From Anaerolineales bacterium (lineage in GTDB: Bacteria; Chloroflexota; Anaerolineae; 4572-78; J111), in NCBI GenBank assembly GCA_015075405.1, contig JABTUK010000005.1, positions 999,747-1,063,746 of the forward strand: a DNA stretch of 64,000 nt. The letters are read 5' to 3'. Shown here in pieces: positions 61,582-64,000 of the stretch. A program made the position numbers and the translations under genes. Position 1 is the first letter of the stretch; every line of letters begins with the position of its first letter. The notes under the pieces are model-generated. The model made no database searches. It saw nothing but the letters and a program-made list of their open reading frames with translations, and had not been told where the DNA came from.

Positions 61582-62799
61582 TCAAAATGTTTTATAAACT
61601 TTTTCTGTCGCTGCCTCTTGATAGATGAGTTCTAACTTTGCCGCAGCCAAATCCCAGTCATGACGGGTTTCAACATAGTGTCGGCCAGCTTGGCCAACCT
61701 GATGACGGAGGGATTCGTTAGCTAACAAGGTAACAACCGCCTGAGCCATTGTTTCGGGGGTGTCAGCAATTAAGGCCTCATGACCTTCTTTTACTTGGAG
61801 GGCAGATACTGCCTGAGAGGTACTGATAACTGGGGTAGCCATTGCCATCGCTTCCAAAACCTTGTTTTGAATTCCAACGCCATAACGCATCGGAGAGATG
61901 GCCACAGTAGCTTGAGCCAGATAAGGCCGTATATCGGGGACGGTGCCGGTAACGGTAATACGAGGATCACTGGCAAGCGCCAACAAGGTGGGCGTAGGAT
62001 CTTTGCCAACAATCATTAGCCGTGCTTGTGGCAACTGTTGCCAAACCAGAGGCATAACTTTGTTCGCTAAATCTAATCCGGCGGCTACATTAGCATGGTA
62101 GCTCATTTTGCCGGTGAAAACAAGCGTTGCCGGATCGCGCGGGGTGAAGATGGGGTTGAAGTAGTTTAAGTCAACGCCGTTGGGTAGCACAATCAAGCGT
62201 TGACTCAGCTCAGGTGTTGTGGTGAGTTGAGCCAGAGTATCTCGATCACGCGGAGAAGTGACCAAGACTCGCTGAAAACGTTCAAGAAATTTACCCTCAT
62301 AAGTGCGGGTCCGGGCCAAATCTAATCGAGCCAGCATACGACTGCGCCAATTAGGCCCGGCCTGCAAGACGCGTTCAAAAAGAAGTGTAATCGAGTCGAC
62401 CGAGTCAAACACAACGGGTGTACCATTAACGGCTTCACCCAGTTCAGCCCCACGAAGATGCTCAATATGAACAATGTCAAACTTATTTTTAGCTTGAGTT
62501 TGCCTGATGAGTTGGGCCATCTGCGGTGAACGAGAGTATGCTGCTTGCAAAGGGGTTTGACCGGCAACAACTTGTATAGCGTTCCATAAGGTACGCCAGC
62601 GGGGCAGGGATACAGTTTCAACTTGTTGGCACAAGCGCCGTAATGTATCTAAACTACTGGTATCTTCTCCTGGCGGCTCCAAGGCTAACAGGGTGATAGC
62701 ATGGCCTCGTTCGGCCAGGGCTTTGATCAAATTGTAGGGGCGCACCCGAATGAGGGAGGGTAGGTATGGACTGATAAATAGAATGTTCAATGAGGTCAT
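61582..62799 (-). CDS. Glycosyltransferase family 4 (TIGR03087-like)
   Basis: GT4 enzyme of 405 residues, on its own on the minus strand. LNILFISPYLPSLIRVRPYN, VVFDSVDSITLLFERVL, TLVFTGKMSYHANVAAGLDL and ISPMRYGVGIQNKVLEAMAM (E-x7-E region) place it with the PEP-CTERM/EpsH1-associated sugar transferases, like the genes at 6626 and 41393. No ribosome site is obvious before ATG 62799. It is driven by the direct-repeat promoter at 62881-62924. Sugar specificity unknown. Confidence 0.83.
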   Translation of the reverse strand: MTSLNILFISPYLPSLIRVRPYNLIKALAERGHAITLLALEPPGEDTSSLDTLRRLCQQVETVSLPRWRTLWNAIQVVAGQTPLQAAYSRSPQMAQLIRQTQAKNKFDIVHIEHLRGAELGEAVNGTPVVFDSVDSITLLFERVLQAGPNWRSRMLARLDLARTRTYEGKFLERFQRVLVTSPRDRDTLAQLTTTPELSQRLIVLPNGVDLNYFNPIFTPRDPATLVFTGKMSYHANVAAGLDLANKVMPLVWQQLPQARLMIVGKDPTPTLLALASDPRITVTGTVPDIRPYLAQATVAISPMRYGVGIQNKVLEAMAMATPVISTSQAVSALQVKEGHEALIADTPETMAQAVVTLLANESLRHQVGQAGRHYVETRHDWDLAAAKLELIYQEAATEKVYKTF

Positions 62800-62880
62800 G
62801 GTTGGGTTATTTTCTGGTCAATCTGTCTGAGGAAGATAAGGGCACACCCTTACCAAATTATTAAACCTCAAAAAAATGTG

Positions 62881-62924
62881 AATCTAATAGGGGAAATGTA
62901 TGAAAAAAGTTAGAAAGAAGTTAA
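62881..62924 (-). promoter_or_regulatory. Direct-repeat promoter (20-bp class)
   Basis: Minus strand: TTAACTT (62924-62918), CTTT, CTAACTT (62913-62907), CATACAT in the next register, CCCCT, and TAGATT (62886-62881) 20 bp after the second repeat. It precedes the GT4 gene starting at 62799 and repeats the layout of the ACP operon promoter. Confidence 0.62.
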
Positions 62925-63039
62925 GAATTGATAACCAAAATAAGTAATCCACCCTTTTGTACCCATAATCAACTTAGGCACAAGAGGGTGGAAAAAATCC
63001 TACTTTTGGTTATCTATAGATATTCAGATAATGTTTTGG

Positions 63040-63097
63040 GTAGGGGCACGGCCTTGCGCCTGCCCCACCAGGGGCGACCGCAAGGGTACGCCCCTAC
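63040..63097. repeat. Intergenic palindromic repeat (GTAGGGGC type)
   Basis: Outer arms GTAGGGGC (63040-63047) and GCCCCTAC (63090-63097) enclose further CTGCCCC/GGGGCGACC segments. GTAGGGGCG-type repeats are common scattered intergenic repeats in Chloroflexota and cyanobacteria (family knowledge). It is between two divergent promoters, so it may have inserted there. Confidence 0.7.
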
Positions 63098-63131
63098 AGA
63101 TTCAAAATGTTTTTCTGAACATCTATATTTC

Positions 63132-63163
63132 CAAACCAAATTCAAACTTTTTTATAATATAAT
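63132..63163 (+). promoter_or_regulatory. Direct-repeat promoter (8-bp class)
   Basis: CAAACCA 63132-63138, AATT, CAAACTT 63143-63149, 8 bp, TATAAT 63158-63163. It precedes a ~140-nt leader and the AAA-like NTPase gene at 63315; the leader itself shows nothing recognisable. Confidence 0.76.
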
Positions 63164-63314
63164 AAGGGGGAGTTTGTAGTAGTGGGGCAAACCACATCAG
63201 CCCGAACCCTGGTAATTATTCTATTACATGAATCACCTTGATGAAAGCTGTTTAAGAAGTTCATAATTCGAACCTGGATGATGATGTTACCTGGCGAATT
63301 CTGGATAAATAAAA

Positions 63315-64000
63315 ATGAATAGTCAGGAAAACTTAACATTAAAGTATAGAGAATCGCCTACCCAAAATAGCACAAATCTTGTAGAATATAGAACCAAGAG
63401 GACAAATCGTTCGGATATGGAAGCAAAAAAGTCCGATTTTGTCGTTGGTGGCGCTGTACCTTTAGATGTTTCTATGTACGTAAAGCGTTCAGCAGACGAC
63501 GAGTTGTTCAATTCAGTTCTGGCGGGTCAGTTCTGTTATATCTTTGCTCCGCATCACCTGGGTAAATCAAGCCTGATGCTGCGCACAGACTGGCGGTTGC
63601 AGCAACATGGTTTTAGTACCGCTACTATTGATTTTAGTGGCCTTGGTACTGATGTTGATGTTGCGGCCTTGTACCTTTTAATAATCAAACGTCTGAAATA
63701 CCTCTTGAAACTCTCCCCGGATCCTGACCTGTGGTGGGCGGAGCATGCTTCCCTTGATATAGCGCAACGTTTCATTAATTTCCTACGAGATGTGGTTTTG
63801 GCCGAAGTGGTGGATCCCATTGCCATTTCTCTTGATGGGATAACTTCAATTTTACCCTCAGCTTTCTTGAGTAGCTTCCTGGCTGCTATTGGGACTATTT
63901 ATGAAGCGCGGGCCACCGATGCCATCTACAATCGCCTCAATTTCATTCTCCTGGGTGTAAGTATGCCTCCCGATTTAGTAAAAGACCCTAATCTTTTTCC
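63315..64000 (+). CDS. AAA-like (AAA_35, nSTAND-type) NTPase, N-terminal part; 3' end outside window
   Basis: First ~228 residues of an AAA-like NTPase; the frame is open to the window end. DFVVGGAVPLDVSMYVKRSADDEL and CYIFAPHHLGKSSLMLRTD (Walker A Lys84) match the AAA_35 domain of nSTAND-type proteins, as does NFILLGVSMPPDLVKDPNLF. Such proteins are often followed by WD40, TPR or CHAT domains and act as switches in signalling or defence. The Walker B site reads AISLDGITSIL where relatives have FVDEID, so the catalytic acid after Asp174 is Gly; hydrolysis may be impaired. ATG 63315 has AATAAAA before it and no strong ribosome site. Confidence 0.7.
   Translation, partial: MNSQENLTLKYRESPTQNSTNLVEYRTKRTNRSDMEAKKSDFVVGGAVPLDVSMYVKRSADDELFNSVLAGQFCYIFAPHHLGKSSLMLRTDWRLQQHGFSTATIDFSGLGTDVDVAALYLLIIKRLKYLLKLSPDPDLWWAEHASLDIAQRFINFLRDVVLAEVVDPIAISLDGITSILPSAFLSSFLAAIGTIYEARATDAIYNRLNFILLGVSMPPDLVKDPNLF

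Overview
The window looks like a surface-polysaccharide and extracellular-protein region of a Chloroflexota bacterium (Anaerolineae/Caldilineae/Ardenticatenia type). The support is indirect: long Thr/Pro linkers of the TPTATNTP kind, beta-helix proteins combining a choice-of-anchor-Q-like block with DUF11 repeats, a membrane protein with an N-terminal Cys-rich CPFLGL domain and TPTPEN repeats, and secreted proteins ending in a short (I/V)(Y/F)LP tail. No rRNA, tRNA, CRISPR array or transposase gene was seen.

Layout. (1) 1-18.3 kb: a + strand glycan cluster of GT4 and GT2 glycosyltransferases, a sugar epimerase, an O-antigen ligase/polymerase-like membrane protein, a sugar-1-P nucleotidyltransferase, a pyruvyltransferase-family enzyme and, unexpectedly, phosphopentomutase (deoB). 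(2) 18.3-28.1 kb: a nucleotide-sugar module (SDR, two C-methyltransferase-family proteins, RmlC-like epimerase, DUF2172/DUF4910 aminopeptidase-like protein, class III aminotransferase, RfbF-like cytidylyltransferase, PIG-L deacetylase), probably making a branched deoxy-amino sugar. (3) 28.4-32.4 kb: a methyltransferase gene broken by a 91-bp miniature element, then two tandem cellulase-like glycosidases. (4) 33-41.3 kb: three large secreted proteins, one with a domain triplicated almost perfectly at DNA level. (5) 41.4-49.5 kb: GT4, GT-C glycosyltransferase, a Cys-rich/TM/TolB-like protein, a Wzc-type BY-kinase and a Gfo/Idh/MocA oxidoreductase. (6) 49.7-58.3 kb, minus strand: a molybdenum hydroxylase pair (IorAB type) and an operon of ACP, acyl-AMP ligase, asparagine synthase, NAD-synthase-like enzyme and acyltransferase-3. 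(7) 58.5-64 kb: another secreted beta-helix protein, an unknown gene, a GT4 and the start of an AAA-like (nSTAND-type) NTPase.

Two features tie the region together. First, eleven promoters carry 7-bp direct repeats of C(A/T)AAC(T/C)N at an 11-bp period just upstream of a -10 box, the layout expected for an OmpR/PhoB-type response regulator; six share the same 8-bp gap to the -10. They precede the four YLP-tail proteins, glycosyltransferases, the epimerase, the Cys-rich protein, the ACP operon and the NTPase, so much of the window looks like one regulon. Second, four secreted proteins share the short C-terminal tail and carry no recognised anchor, while the glycan genes resemble exosortase-linked clusters although no exosortase is visible.

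Three copies of a non-autonomous element (91-94 bp, shared termini, 5-bp target duplications) mark recent mobility; removing one restores the methyltransferase frame exactly.
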